Assembly: GCF_014218725.1 (NCBI RefSeq)
Contig: NZ_JABBJE010000006.1
Location: 121,748-185,747 of the forward strand
Source: Brevundimonas huaxiensis
Lineage (GTDB): Bacteria; Pseudomonadota; Alphaproteobacteria; Caulobacterales; Caulobacteraceae
Direction of reading: 5' to 3'
DNA length: 64,000 bases
Shown: positions 26,225 through 39,310 of the stretch, piece after piece
Position numbering within the stretch: position 1 is the stretch's first letter
Layout: each line of letters begins with the position of its first letter
The notes under the pieces: model-generated
The model's input: only the letters and a program-made list of their open reading frames with translations
What the model was told of the DNA's origin: nothing
The model's database searches: none
Program-made: the position numbers and the translations under genes

Positions 26225-26893
26225 ATGACCAAATGGCTGTTCGCGCCCCGCCCCGCCCCGTCCTTGCCGATCGTCGGATCGGACCAGCGCTTCCCCGTTC
26301 GCCGCATCCTGTGCGTGGGCCAGAACTACGCCGCCCATGCGCGCGAAATGGGGTCGGACCCCGACAAGCAGACGCCCTTCTTCTTCACCAAGCCGGGCGA
26401 CGCCATCGTCTCGGACGGCGCAAACCCGTCCTATCCGTCTGCGACCGCAAACCTGCACTACGAGGCCGAACTGGTCGCCGCGATCGGGCCGAGTGAAGAC
26501 GGCGGAGTCGCCATTATCGGCTGGGCCGTCGGCTGCGACCTGACCCGCCGTGATCTTCAGGCCGAGGCCAAAAAGACCGGCCGGCCCTGGGACGCCGCCA
26601 AGGGGTTCGATCAGTCCGCGCCCTGCGGGTCCATCACCCTGGGCGCCCTGCCGTCGCCCGACGGCGCCATCCGCCTGAGCGTCAATGGCGAAACCAGACA
26701 GGACAGCGTCCTGAACGACATGATTCTGAACCCCGACCGGATCGTCGCGGCCGCCGCCGCCCTGTGGTCGCTGCAACCCGGGGACCTGATCTTCACCGGC
26801 ACGCCGTCCGGCGTCGGCCCGGTTCAGGCGGGCGACCGCGTCGTTGTCACCATCGACGGTCTGGAGACGCTCAATTTCGAGATCCAGCCATGA
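26225..26893 (+). CDS. Fumarylacetoacetate hydrolase family protein
   Basis: A 222-residue FAH-fold enzyme. Motifs: ILCVGQNYAAHAREMG, PFFFTKPGDAIV, LHYEAELVAAIG (the metal-binding E-x-E region) and GDLIFTGTPSGVGPV. Next to maleylacetoacetate isomerase with a 4-base overlap, so the likely reaction is fumarylpyruvate or fumarylacetoacetate hydrolysis at the end of gentisate or homogentisate breakdown. No dioxygenase gene is nearby. Start ATG 26225; the open frame to 26132 is excess. Confidence 0.9.
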   Translation: MTKWLFAPRPAPSLPIVGSDQRFPVRRILCVGQNYAAHAREMGSDPDKQTPFFFTKPGDAIVSDGANPSYPSATANLHYEAELVAAIGPSEDGGVAIIGWAVGCDLTRRDLQAEAKKTGRPWDAAKGFDQSAPCGSITLGALPSPDGAIRLSVNGETRQDSVLNDMILNPDRIVAAAAALWSLQPGDLIFTGTPSGVGPVQAGDRVVVTIDGLETLNFEIQP

Positions 26894-27525
26894 TCCTGCA
26901 CGGCTATTGGCGGTCGGGGGCCAGCTACCGCGTTCGCATCGCCCTGAACCTTAAGGGGCTGGCCTTGGACAACGCCGCTCACGACCTGCGCAAGGGCGAG
27001 CAGAAGGCGGCCGACTATGTGGCGCTGAACCCGCAGGGCATGGTCCCCGCGCTTCAGGATGGCGATCTGATTTTGACCCAAAGCCCGGCCATTCTGGAAT
27101 GGCTGGAGGAAACCCACCCCGCACCGGCCCTGCTGCCGAAGGGGGCGAACGACCGGGCGACCGTGCGCGCCATGGCCGCGCTGATCGGCTGCGACATTCA
27201 TCCGCTCAACAATCTGCGCGTGTTGAAGGCCATTCGGTCTGAGTTCAACGCCGATCAGGCCGCCGTGGACGCCTGGGCCGCAGGATGGATCGCACCGGGC
27301 TTCGACGCACTGGAGGCGCTGGTCGCGCGTCACGGCGCCGGCTGGAGCTTCGGCGACGCCCCGACCCTGGTCGATTGCTATCTGATTCCACAGATGTATT
27401 CGGCGCGGCGCTTCAACATGGACCTGTCGCCTTGGCCGCGCCTGCTGGCGGTCGAACAGACCGCCTTGGCTCACCGCGCCTTCGCCTCGGCCCACCCGGA
27501 CGTGCAGCCTGACGCCGACGCCTGA
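26890..27525 (+). CDS. maiA: Maleylacetoacetate/maleylpyruvate isomerase (zeta-class GST)
   Basis: A 211-residue zeta glutathione transferase. The N-terminal HGYWRSGASYRVRIALNLKGL carries the family's Ser-containing catalytic loop, followed by NPQGMVPALQDGDLILTQSPAILEWLEE (glutathione binding). The C-terminal helices include CDIHPLNNLRVL. It isomerises maleylacetoacetate or maleylpyruvate to the fumaryl form that the upstream FAH enzyme cleaves. ATG overlaps the FAH stop (ATGA), a two-gene operon for the last two steps of aromatic acid breakdown. Confidence 0.92.
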   Translation: MILHGYWRSGASYRVRIALNLKGLALDNAAHDLRKGEQKAADYVALNPQGMVPALQDGDLILTQSPAILEWLEETHPAPALLPKGANDRATVRAMAALIGCDIHPLNNLRVLKAIRSEFNADQAAVDAWAAGWIAPGFDALEALVARHGAGWSFGDAPTLVDCYLIPQMYSARRFNMDLSPWPRLLAVEQTALAHRAFASAHPDVQPDADA

Positions 27526-27599
27526 TTTTCGCCTCAGTGCGCATATCAGCGGTGGATAAGTAGGGTTCGCTTAAGGTCTCGCTCAGCGTCCCTTAAGCA

Positions 27600-28541
27600 T
27601 TGGCGATCATAGTGTCGGGCGTGTCGTATTCCCCCGCCACACCTTCGGCGTCGTCGCCCATCCATCGCCTGGCCCTCGCCGTGGTGACCGAGCCCGAACG
27701 CGCGCCCGGCGCCTTCATGAGCGCGCCCTCCGGCGCCCGCGAGGAAGCCATGCGTTTTCTGCTGCAAACCGGAGCCGACGCCGGGGTCAAGCTGATCGCC
27801 ACCCGGCCCGAGGGCGACGGCGAACGCCTGCTGGGCCAGGCCTGGCCCTTCCCCTCGCCTTTCCAGGTCACGGTCCGCACCGTTGCGCTCAGCGAAGGTC
27901 TGGACCGGGTCGAGGCCCGCGCTCGCCGCTCGCTGGAGCGGATGGGCCTGCCGCGCGGCGATGTTCTGCTGATTTCCAACGCCGCCGATCTGGCCGGCGC
28001 CGAGGGCCGCGCCCTGTGGGACCGGGCCCGCAGCCTGAAGGATCGCGGCCTGTTCCGCCGCATTGGCTTCTGCGCCACGATCGAGGACGGCCCCGCGCTT
28101 CTGGCCCGCCGTCTGGAAGCCGATGTGGTCCAGGTACCGTGCAGTCTGCTGGACCAGCGCGCGGCGCAGGACGGCGTGCTGGAAGCCATCGCCGACACGG
28201 GCGCCTCGGTCCACCTGTCTTCGGTCTTCGCCGGCGGCCTGCTGTTCGCCGGCGGCGACGATCTGCCGGCCGAACTGGCCAGCTATGCCCAGGCCCTGTC
28301 TCGCACGCGCCGGCGTCTGGCCGAGCAGCGTTGCGATCCGATGCAGGCGGCCTTGGGTTACGCCCTGGCCCTGCCCGGTGTCGACAAGGTCGTGGCCAGC
28401 GTCGCCTCCGCCGCCGAACTGCGCGCCATCCTGGCCGCCGCCCACGCCCCCTGTCCGAATCTGGACTGGGCGGCTCTGGCGCTCGAGGCGCCGGCGGCCT
28501 TCACCGCCGACGCCCGCGCCCGGATCAGTAGCGCAGCCTGA
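27600..28541 (+). CDS. Aldo/keto reductase family protein
   Basis: About 313 residues. The aldo/keto reductase (beta/alpha)8 pattern can be followed: REEAMRFLLQTGADAGVKLIAT, VEARARRSLERMGLPRGDVLLIS, DRGLFRRIGFCATIEDGPALL, DVVQVPCSLLDQRAAQDGVLEAIADTGASVHLSSVFAGGLLF and the late QAALGYALALPGVDKVVASVASAAEL nucleotide-binding end. The catalytic Tyr/Lys/His set is not evident, so it may be a divergent or non-catalytic member. The start codon is uncertain: TTG 27600 or GTG 27612. Confidence 0.75.
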   Translation: MAIIVSGVSYSPATPSASSPIHRLALAVVTEPERAPGAFMSAPSGAREEAMRFLLQTGADAGVKLIATRPEGDGERLLGQAWPFPSPFQVTVRTVALSEGLDRVEARARRSLERMGLPRGDVLLISNAADLAGAEGRALWDRARSLKDRGLFRRIGFCATIEDGPALLARRLEADVVQVPCSLLDQRAAQDGVLEAIADTGASVHLSSVFAGGLLFAGGDDLPAELASYAQALSRTRRRLAEQRCDPMQAALGYALALPGVDKVVASVASAAELRAILAAAHAPCPNLDWAALALEAPAAFTADARARISSAA

Positions 28542-30348
28542 TCCCGACATAGCCGGACCGTCCCGGCTCGCCGTATCCGAACACCTGCTGATAGTGTTCG
28601 TCGCCCAGGTTCTCGATCCGCGCCGTCAGGGTGACCTTGTCGGTCAGTTCATAGGCCGCGTTCAGATTGGCGGTGACGAAACCGTCGCGCGCCACGGTCG
28701 AGAAGCCGCCCGAATCGTCCTGATCGCCTTCCGCCCGCACGGTCAGGGCGCCGGACAGACGGTCGCCCGTCCAGCCCAGGGTCGCCGAACCGGCGTGTTC
28801 CGGCACGCGCAGCAGGCGCGCGCCTGTCGTGCGGTCCGTCGCGTCCGTCCAGGCATAGGCCAGCGTCAGGTCGAACCCGCCGCCCAGCAAAGCGCGGCCT
28901 TCCAGCTCGAACCCGTCCGAGCGCGTCTTGGCGACGTTGATGTAGCGACCGGCCGAATAGGTGATCTGGTCCTCGACGTTCAGGCGATAGAGGGTCGCCC
29001 GCCCATCGAACCGACCGCCGGCCGACGCCCAGCCCAGGGCGATCTCGACGCTGTCGGCCGTTTCCGGCTTCAGCTCGGGATAGGGCCGCGGCGCAAAGCA
29101 GAAGTCGCAGACCGCCTGGCTCACCGTCGGCGACTTGAAGCCCGTGCCGTAGGCGCCCGACAGGATGAAGCCCCCGGCCAGATCATAGGCCGCTGACACC
29201 CGCCCCGTCGTCTTCGAGCCGAAATCGTCGGTGTCGTCATAACGCAGTCCGCCGGTCAGGTTCAGCGCGCCGACATCGTATTGGGCCACGCCGAACACCG
29301 AGGTGATCGACAGATCGCGCGACAGGCCCGACGACAGGGCCGCCGAGGCTTCGTTCCGCTCCACGCCGAACGCATAGTCGATGTCCTGCGCCTGGCCGTT
29401 CGCCTGCCAGCGATAAGCCTGACGGTCGCCGGCGAAGGTCGAGCCGAAGCCGCCGCTGACCGAGCTGCGATCCAGATCCGACGCCGAGACGCTGAACTGA
29501 TGCGTCAGGCCGAACGCCTTGGCCGTCACCCGGCCAAAGCCCGACCATTGCTCGCTCTCCTGGGTGTCGTCAGTGTCGGCCAGAGTAAAGTTCGGCGCCG
29601 GGAAGCCGTCGATATCGGCCTTGGACTTGTTCCAGCGCACCGATCCATCGACCTTGACCGCATCGGACAGGACATAGCGACCCTTGGCGCCGAGCGTCGT
29701 GCTGCGGAAACCGTCGGCTTCGGTGTTGCCGTCCGCCTCGTCCGCCGCCGAAATCCCGTCAGTGTCGAACCGCGAGGCATAGGCGCTGAAGGCGTAGGTC
29801 TCGTTGGCGACGCCCGCCGATACGCGGCCGCGCACGGTGTCGAAGCTGCCGGCCTCGGCCTCGGCGCGCAGGCCGTCGATCTCTTGGGTCGTGAAGGAAA
29901 TCACCCCGCCGATGGCGTCGGAGCCCCACAGCGACGACTGCGGGCCGCTCAGCACTTCGATCCGCGCGATATCGGCCAGTTCGAAGCTGGAGAAGTCATA
30001 GGCGCCGTTCGGCTCGGCCGCGTCGTTGACCGGGGCGCCGTCGACCAGGACCAGGGTCTTGCCGGGCGTCGCGCCGCGCATCCGCACCTGGGCCACGCCG
30101 CCGAAAGCGCCCGAACGCGTCACCGACAGACCCGGCACATCGGCCAGGATGTCGGCCGCGAAGATCGCGCCGCGCTGTTCGATGGTCTTGCCGTCGATGA
30201 CGCGGGCGCCGGGCGTGTCGGCGACAATGGCCGGGATGCGGGTGGCGGTGACGATCACCTCGTCCAGCTGGGTCGCGTCCTCGGCGAAGGCAGGCGCGGC
30301 GAAGGCGGCCGCAATCGCGGCCGTCGAAAGAAGAATGGAACGCTTCAT
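28525..30348 (-). CDS. btuB: TonB-dependent vitamin B12 receptor BtuB
   Basis: A 607-residue outer-membrane receptor. MKRSILLSTAAIAAAFAAPAFAEDA is the signal peptide, DEVIVTATRI the TonB box, followed by the plug (ADILADVPGLSVTRSGAFGGVAQVRMRGATPGKTLVLVDGAPVND) and a beta-barrel ending in GYVGIRLRY with the terminal aromatic. Size and plug resemble BtuB. The strong reason for cobalamin as ligand is the cobalamin riboswitch in its leader. BtuCDF inner-membrane genes are not in the window. Its 3' end overlaps the stop of the convergent aldo/keto reductase by 17 bases. Confidence 0.92.
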   Translation of the reverse strand: MKRSILLSTAAIAAAFAAPAFAEDATQLDEVIVTATRIPAIVADTPGARVIDGKTIEQRGAIFAADILADVPGLSVTRSGAFGGVAQVRMRGATPGKTLVLVDGAPVNDAAEPNGAYDFSSFELADIARIEVLSGPQSSLWGSDAIGGVISFTTQEIDGLRAEAEAGSFDTVRGRVSAGVANETYAFSAYASRFDTDGISAADEADGNTEADGFRSTTLGAKGRYVLSDAVKVDGSVRWNKSKADIDGFPAPNFTLADTDDTQESEQWSGFGRVTAKAFGLTHQFSVSASDLDRSSVSGGFGSTFAGDRQAYRWQANGQAQDIDYAFGVERNEASAALSSGLSRDLSITSVFGVAQYDVGALNLTGGLRYDDTDDFGSKTTGRVSAAYDLAGGFILSGAYGTGFKSPTVSQAVCDFCFAPRPYPELKPETADSVEIALGWASAGGRFDGRATLYRLNVEDQITYSAGRYINVAKTRSDGFELEGRALLGGGFDLTLAYAWTDATDRTTGARLLRVPEHAGSATLGWTGDRLSGALTVRAEGDQDDSGGFSTVARDGFVTANLNAAYELTDKVTLTARIENLGDEHYQQVFGYGEPGRSGYVGIRLRY

Positions 30349-30407
30349 TGAGCGATACCCCCGTGTTCGGTCCCGCGAATGCGCGCGAGAGACCGTCATG
30401 AGCGAAC

Positions 30408-30454
30408 CGACCCGCCAGACCGCTTGAGGGTCTGGACGGCGCAAGGTCGGGTCG
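30408..30454 (-). promoter_or_regulatory. Nested hairpin between the cobalamin riboswitch and btuB
   Basis: CCAGACC (30415-30421) pairs with GGTCTGG (30429-30435), and CGACCCG (30408-30414) pairs with CGGGTCG (30448-30454) outside it. It sits in the leader RNA between the B12 box and the btuB start, so it is a candidate expression platform. No U-run follows, which argues for control of translation or Rho rather than an intrinsic terminator. Confidence 0.45.
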
Positions 30455-30504
30455 CTTCCACGGAGAAACCGCGCTGCTGTCTGGTCCCGGACAGGAGCGA
30501 GCGA

Positions 30505-30690
30505 CGTCGGCGGCCAGGTCTCCTGGCTTGCGGGTCGTAAACCGCCGTCCTCGCCTTCCCAGCTTCCCAGTGGCGCCGGGATTGAAACCCCGGACGGACG
30601 ACGCTCTCGCCGCCTACAGTTGCGGGCACAGCCACGGCGTCACACCGTGTTCCCTTAACCGCCTGACGCGGCCTATCGCAGGGCCGACAA
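30505..30690 (-). ncRNA. Cobalamin riboswitch upstream of btuB
   Basis: Read on the minus strand, the leader has in order GGGAACACGGTG, the core GCTGTGCCCGCAACTGTA, a GCCACTG stretch, GGGAAGGCGAGGACG and the B12 box AAGCCAGGAGACCTGGCC (centred near 30520). These are the conserved elements of the cobalamin (AdoCbl) riboswitch in the right order and spacing. It should shut off btuB when intracellular cobalamin is high. Ends are approximate. Confidence 0.93.
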
Positions 30691-30753
30691 GTCTGTGCAA
30701 GAGCCGGTCAACGGCCTTGAGCCGCCGGGCGCGATCCGTCACCCTGCCGCCAC

Positions 30754-33435
<2,682 letters not shown>

Positions 33436-33443
33436 TGTGACGA

Positions 33444-33469
33444 AGGCCCGGACGTCGCCGTCCGGGCCT
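33444..33469. terminator. Hairpin between convergent mutS and lpdA
   Basis: AGGCCCGGACG (33444-33454) pairs perfectly with CGTCCGGGCCT (33459-33469) across TCGC, directly after the mutS stop and before the lpdA stop. No T-run on either side; it probably serves both genes. Confidence 0.65.
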
Positions 33470-33495
33470 CGCTCAGAGTGTTGATCCGTTTCGGA

Positions 33496-34902
<1,407 letters not shown>

Positions 34903-35030
34903 GGTATCCTCTGGTCTTCTGGCGCGCGGGGAAAGGCGCGCGGACACTAGCGCCGACCCCGCACGGGTCAACCGCTGGAGCCCATATGGGGCCGCGTTTC
35001 GACCATTTGCAGAGGCGGAAACCACGAAAA

Positions 35031-35057
35031 AGGGCCGGACGTCGCCGCCCGGCCCCT
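35031..35057 (-). terminator. Rho-independent terminator of the phytase-linked TonB receptor gene
   Basis: GGGCCGG (35032-35038) pairs with CCGGCCC (35049-35055). On the minus strand the stem is followed by TTTTT, so it is a good intrinsic terminator for the receptor gene that ends at 35081. Confidence 0.8.
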
Positions 35058-35080
35058 TCGATCACGTCTTATCGCCGCGA

Positions 35081-37930
35081 TCAGAGCTTGAAGCGCACGC
35101 CCAGGAAGACGTTGTAGCCGAACTTCTCGTATTCGTAGGTCCGCTCCTTGACGCCGTAGTAGCGCACGCCCGCGCTGTCGGTCAGGTTCTTGGCCTCGCC
35201 GAACACTTCCACCCCATTGCCGAAGTCGTAGCTTGCGGTGAAGTCCAGCTGGCCGCGCCCCTCGACATAAAGATCCTTGCCGGGGTTGGTCGCGTCGATC
35301 GCTTCCAGGAAGTCGCTGCGGTGCGTGTAGGAGACGCGCGCGCTGAAGCCGTACCGTTCGTAGAACAGGGCGGCGTTATAGGTCTCGTCCGACTGACCCG
35401 GCAGCACGAAGGTGTCGCGACCGGCGAAGGCGCGGCTGGTTTTGATCTCCGCGTCCGTCAGCGTGTAGTTGGCGAAGACGCCGAAGCCCGAAGCCCAGCC
35501 CGGGAGGAAGTCGAACGTCTGCTGCCAGTTAAACTCGATGCCGGCGATATGGCCGTCACGGGCGTTGCGGGCCTCAGTGACCTGGGCGATCGTGGTGGTC
35601 GGGGTGACATAGGGCACGCCGTCCGTCACCAGGGTGAAGCGGTAGTTCGACAGGTCCTTGTAGAAGGCGTTGGCCGAAATGACGCCCAGCGGACGCAGAT
35701 AGTATTCCAAGCCCAGATCGACGTTGTTCGACAGGGTCGGCTTCAGATCGGGATTGCCGCGCGTCACCGTCGTGCGGCCGCTGTCGGTGGTTTCCAGAAC
35801 GCGCGGCACGATGTCGGTATAGTCCGGGCGCGAAATGGCGCGGGTCAGGGCGAAACGACCGACCAGCTGATCACTGAAGCTGTGGCGCAGCGTCAGGTTC
35901 GGGAAGAAGTCGGTCTGGTCGCGATCGACCTTGACCGGGCTCTGGGCGCCCGACAGGGCCACACTGATCGCCGCCCCTTCGAAGTCGGTCTTCTCGACAC
36001 GCAGGCCGACCAGCACATTGGTCGCGCCGATATCGAACCGGGCCTGGCCGTAACCCGCCAGAATGTCTTCCTGCGCCGTATAGTCGGCGGTGATCGATTG
36101 CGGAATGCGGCGCACGCCGGCGGCCGGGTCGGGATTGGTCGAGCCCGCGCGGACGCGGTCGAAATAGTCCGTCACCAGACCCGCATCGAACTTGAGACCC
36201 AGATTGTAGTCGTAGTTCTGCGACGGACGATCGCTCAGCAGCGGCGCCAGGGCGCCGGCGCTGGCAGCCGCGCTCCGGTCGCGGAACCGCTCTTCATCCG
36301 CCGTGACGTCGCGGGTGCTGTATTTGGCGCCGAACTTCAGCTCGACCTCGCGGCCGCCGATCACGGTCGGCAGCGACAGATTGGTCTTGAACGCCACATC
36401 GTCCTGCTCGGTCGTGTTCGAGCGGAAGGTGTTTTCCCGGAAGCTGTAGTTATTGGGGTTCAGATAGAAGCCCGTCGGCTCGCTGAAGGCCGAATAGGTC
36501 GGATGATAGTGGTCGGCCGTGTTGTAGGACAGGGTCGTCGCATTCGAGCGATAGACCAGCTCGTCGCGATGCGGATAGGTCTGTTTGCTGTTGGCGAACG
36601 ACAGGGCGCCGTCCCAGACCGCCCCATTGCCGAACGTCTGCTCGCCGCCCAGCACCAGGGTGGAGATGTCGTTCTCCTGGGTGCGGTGACGCAGCTGCTT
36701 GTAGATGCGGGCGTTGGTGAAGGTCGCGCTTGTGTCGGTCGACCCCGGCTGCAGCGTTCCGTCGCTATAGGTGAAGTTCAGCGTGTTGCGGAACTCGTCG
36801 TCGCGGAACTGGGCGTAGGAGCCCTTGACCCACAGACGGATCGCGTCGCTGGGCCGCCATTCAAGCGCGCCGGTCACGGCCTTGCGGGTTCATTCGGTCT
36901 CGTAATCCTTGAACAGGGTGTTCTCCAGACCCCAGATCTGGCCGCCGCCCTGCGCGGCGTTGCGATTGATCAGGACCCAGCCATTCTCGACGTTGTCCGG
37001 CCGGCGGTTAGTCTCGGAGAAGCTGACCGACACCAGGGCGCCGAAGGTCTGATCCGGGCCGAAGACGTTGGAGACGTTCGCGCCCGCACGATAGTCCTGG
37101 CCGCCGTAGTCGTTGTAGCTGCCGCCGGCGTAGCCGCTGACAGCCAGGCGGCGCTTGTCGAAGGGCGAACGGGTCTTGATGTCCACGGCGCCGGCGATGG
37201 AATCGGCGTCCTGGGCGGGCGTCAGGGTCTTGGACACCTCGACGCTGGAGACGATGTCCGAAGGCAGGGTGTCCAGATCGACCGCGCGGGTCGTGGGCGA
37301 CACGGCCGGAATGGCGACCCCGTCCACCGACACGGCGGTGAAGGCGGCCGGCGCGCCGCGCACATTGATATATCGACCTTCGCCCTGGTCGCGTTGGATG
37401 GCGATGCCCTGAACGCGCTGCAGCGATTCCGCCACATTGGGGTCGGGGTAGCGGCCGATGGCGTCGGCCGACAGGACGTTGACCGTGCCGTCGGCGTTCT
37501 TCTGCTGGTTCAGCGAGCGGGCGACGCCGTCGGTGATCACGCCGGTCACGATCACGTCGGCCACGTCGGTCGCAGACTGGGTGCCCAGGACGATGGCGAC
37601 ATTGGCGTCTTCGCCCGGCGTCGTCACGACCGTCTGGCTGGTCGAGGGCAGGCCCAGATAGTTGACGTCCAGCACCATGGAGCCGCTGGCGGTCGGCAGG
37701 GTGAACTCGCCCTGGGTGTTGGTCACGGCCCGCTGGCTTGTGCCGCGCACCAGAACCTCGGCGCCCGGCAGGGGCGCGCCGGCGGCGTTGGTCACCCGGC
37801 CGTAGATCACGTCGCCGGCGACCGCAGTTGAGGCCGAGGCCACGGCGTCGACATCGGCATGGGCGGGCATGGCCAGCGGCGCCAGGATCATCGGCGCCAA
37901 GGCGGCGCCCATCAGCAGGTTCAGTTTCAT
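35081..37930 (-). pseudogene. TonB-dependent receptor (TonB_Xanth_Caul type) interrupted by one in-frame TGA
   Basis: One receptor of about 949 codons read from ATG 37930 with signal peptide MKLNLLMGAALAPMILAPLAMPAHA. Next comes a carboxypeptidase-regulatory-like beta domain (GDVIYGRVTNAAGAPLPGAEVLVRG), the plug (VNVLSADAIGRYPDPNVAESLQRVQGIAIQRDQGEGRYINVRG) and the barrel ending in GYNVFLGVRFKL. A TGA at 36890-36892 breaks the frame after DYETE; the next codons in the same frame are Thr-Arg-Lys-Ala-Val-Thr-Gly-Ala-Leu-Glu-Trp. One C-to-T change from CGA (Arg) would restore the family's DYETER-T-R segment. So this is a point nonsense mutation or a sequencing error, not a frameshift. It faces a phytase gene. 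Confidence 0.85.
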
Positions 37931-38171
37931 GTCAGGTCCCCTTCGGCGAGCGACGTTTCGCCTCAGCCGATGGAGGGGCCGCTTAACCTTCGGCGGCGAC
38001 GCGACCGCGACGATTCCACGACGCGCAGTTCGCGGTTTTCCGACGAAACGGCGACGCTTGATCCCTTGACGGAACATCAGTCATCGAACCGACGCCGAAC
38101 CGTCACGCCCGCGCCGTTGACCCACACGCGGCTTGGCCACAGGGACGCGTCCAGATCGTACGGAGACCGAC

Positions 38172-39272
38172 ATGCGCCCTTCCCTCGCCCGCTCGCTGAG
38201 CGCCTGCGCCGCCTTGGCCCTGCTCGCCGCCTGCGCCACGCACGAGGTCGATTATCAGGGCGAGGGCGCGGGCCTCGTCGGTCCGGGCGCCCCGGTCCAG
38301 GCCGTGCTGGAAACCCCCTCAGTCGGCACGGCGGGTCAGGACGCCGCCGACGACCCCGCCGTCTGGGCCAGCGCGACGCCGGTCACGATCATGGGCCAAT
38401 CCACGCCCGGCTTCGTCGCCGGCACGGACAAGAAGTCCGGCCTCTATATCTACGGCTTCGACGGCCAAATCCTGCAGTTCCTGCCCGAGGGCCTTCTGAA
38501 CAACGTCGATGTGGTAGAGGGCCTGTCGGTCGGCGGCCGTCCGCAGGTGGTGCTGGGCGCCAGCGACCGCACGCCGGGCAAGACCGGCATCTCCCTCTAT
38601 ACCTTTGACCCGGCCGGGACCGGCCAGAACGGCGTGCGCTATTGGGGCGCCGTCGCCACCGATGTGGTCGAACCCTACGGCTTCTGCCTCGCGCGTCGCG
38701 GGGCTGAGGTTCACGCCATCCTGGTCGGGCACGAGGGCGAGCTGCGCCAGTTCGTCCTGGGCGTGGACGCCGCTGGCCAGCCCACGGCGCGTCTGGTCCG
38801 CCGCGCCGAGATCGGAACCATCTCCGAAGGCTGCGCCGCCGACGAGGCCACAGACGCCCTCTATATCAATGAGGAAAACGTCGGCCTGTGGCGCTATGGC
38901 CTGAACCCGGCGTCGGGCGGGACCCGCACCCTGATCCAGCCCATCGCCAAGGACATTCTGGTCGCCGACGCCGAAGGCCTGACCACGATCAACGACGCCT
39001 CGGGACGCTACCTGATCGCCTCCAGCCAGGGCGATTCCACCTTCCCCGTCTGGCGCATCGACGGCGCAGCGCCCGCATACAAGGGCCGGTTCAAGATCGT
39101 GGACGGCGCGGTCGACGGCGTCACCGGCACCGACGGCCTGGCGGCCGCCAGCGGTCAGGTCGGCCCCTTCCCCGACGGCCTCGTCGTCATCCAGGACGAC
39201 GTCAACGATATCGGCACGCAGAACTTCAAATACGTCGACTGGCGCGACATCCGACGGGCGCTGGGGCTGTAG
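38172..39272 (+). CDS. Beta-propeller 3-phytase lipoprotein
   Basis: A 366-residue beta-propeller phytase, which releases phosphate from phytate using calcium. The N-terminus is a lipoprotein signal peptide with lipobox LAAC (about residues 18-21). Family segments: DAADDPAVWAS near the start, GTDKKSGLYIYGFDGQ, EPYGFCLAR, EGCAADEATDALYINEENVGLWRY, DAEGLTTINDASGRYLIASSQGDSTFPVWRI and the closing GTQNFKYVDWRDI. The start is ATG 38172 with GGAG 6 bases upstream. Divergent from a TonB receptor, a pairing seen in other Caulobacterales for phytate or inositol-phosphate use. Confidence 0.9.
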   Translation: MRPSLARSLSACAALALLAACATHEVDYQGEGAGLVGPGAPVQAVLETPSVGTAGQDAADDPAVWASATPVTIMGQSTPGFVAGTDKKSGLYIYGFDGQILQFLPEGLLNNVDVVEGLSVGGRPQVVLGASDRTPGKTGISLYTFDPAGTGQNGVRYWGAVATDVVEPYGFCLARRGAEVHAILVGHEGELRQFVLGVDAAGQPTARLVRRAEIGTISEGCAADEATDALYINEENVGLWRYGLNPASGGTRTLIQPIAKDILVADAEGLTTINDASGRYLIASSQGDSTFPVWRIDGAAPAYKGRFKIVDGAVDGVTGTDGLAAASGQVGPFPDGLVVIQDDVNDIGTQNFKYVDWRDIRRALGL

Positions 39273-39310
39273 CGGCTCGGCGGCGGTCGCCCTCGATCAC
39301 GTCTCTTTCA

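Noticed and set aside
30575..30592. T-arm-like GGGGTTTCAATCCC, possible tRNA
   Set aside because: It falls inside the cobalamin riboswitch as an internal hairpin; no acceptor stem or anticodon arm can be built around it.
36878..36892. Reading the broken receptor as two separate genes or as a frameshift
   Set aside because: Both parts lie in one frame and the intervening codons match the family; a single nonsense codon explains it better.
38040..38110. Possible Pho box between the receptor and phytase genes
   Set aside because: Only a loose half-site (CAGTCATCG) was found, not the two 7-base direct repeats of a PhoB box.
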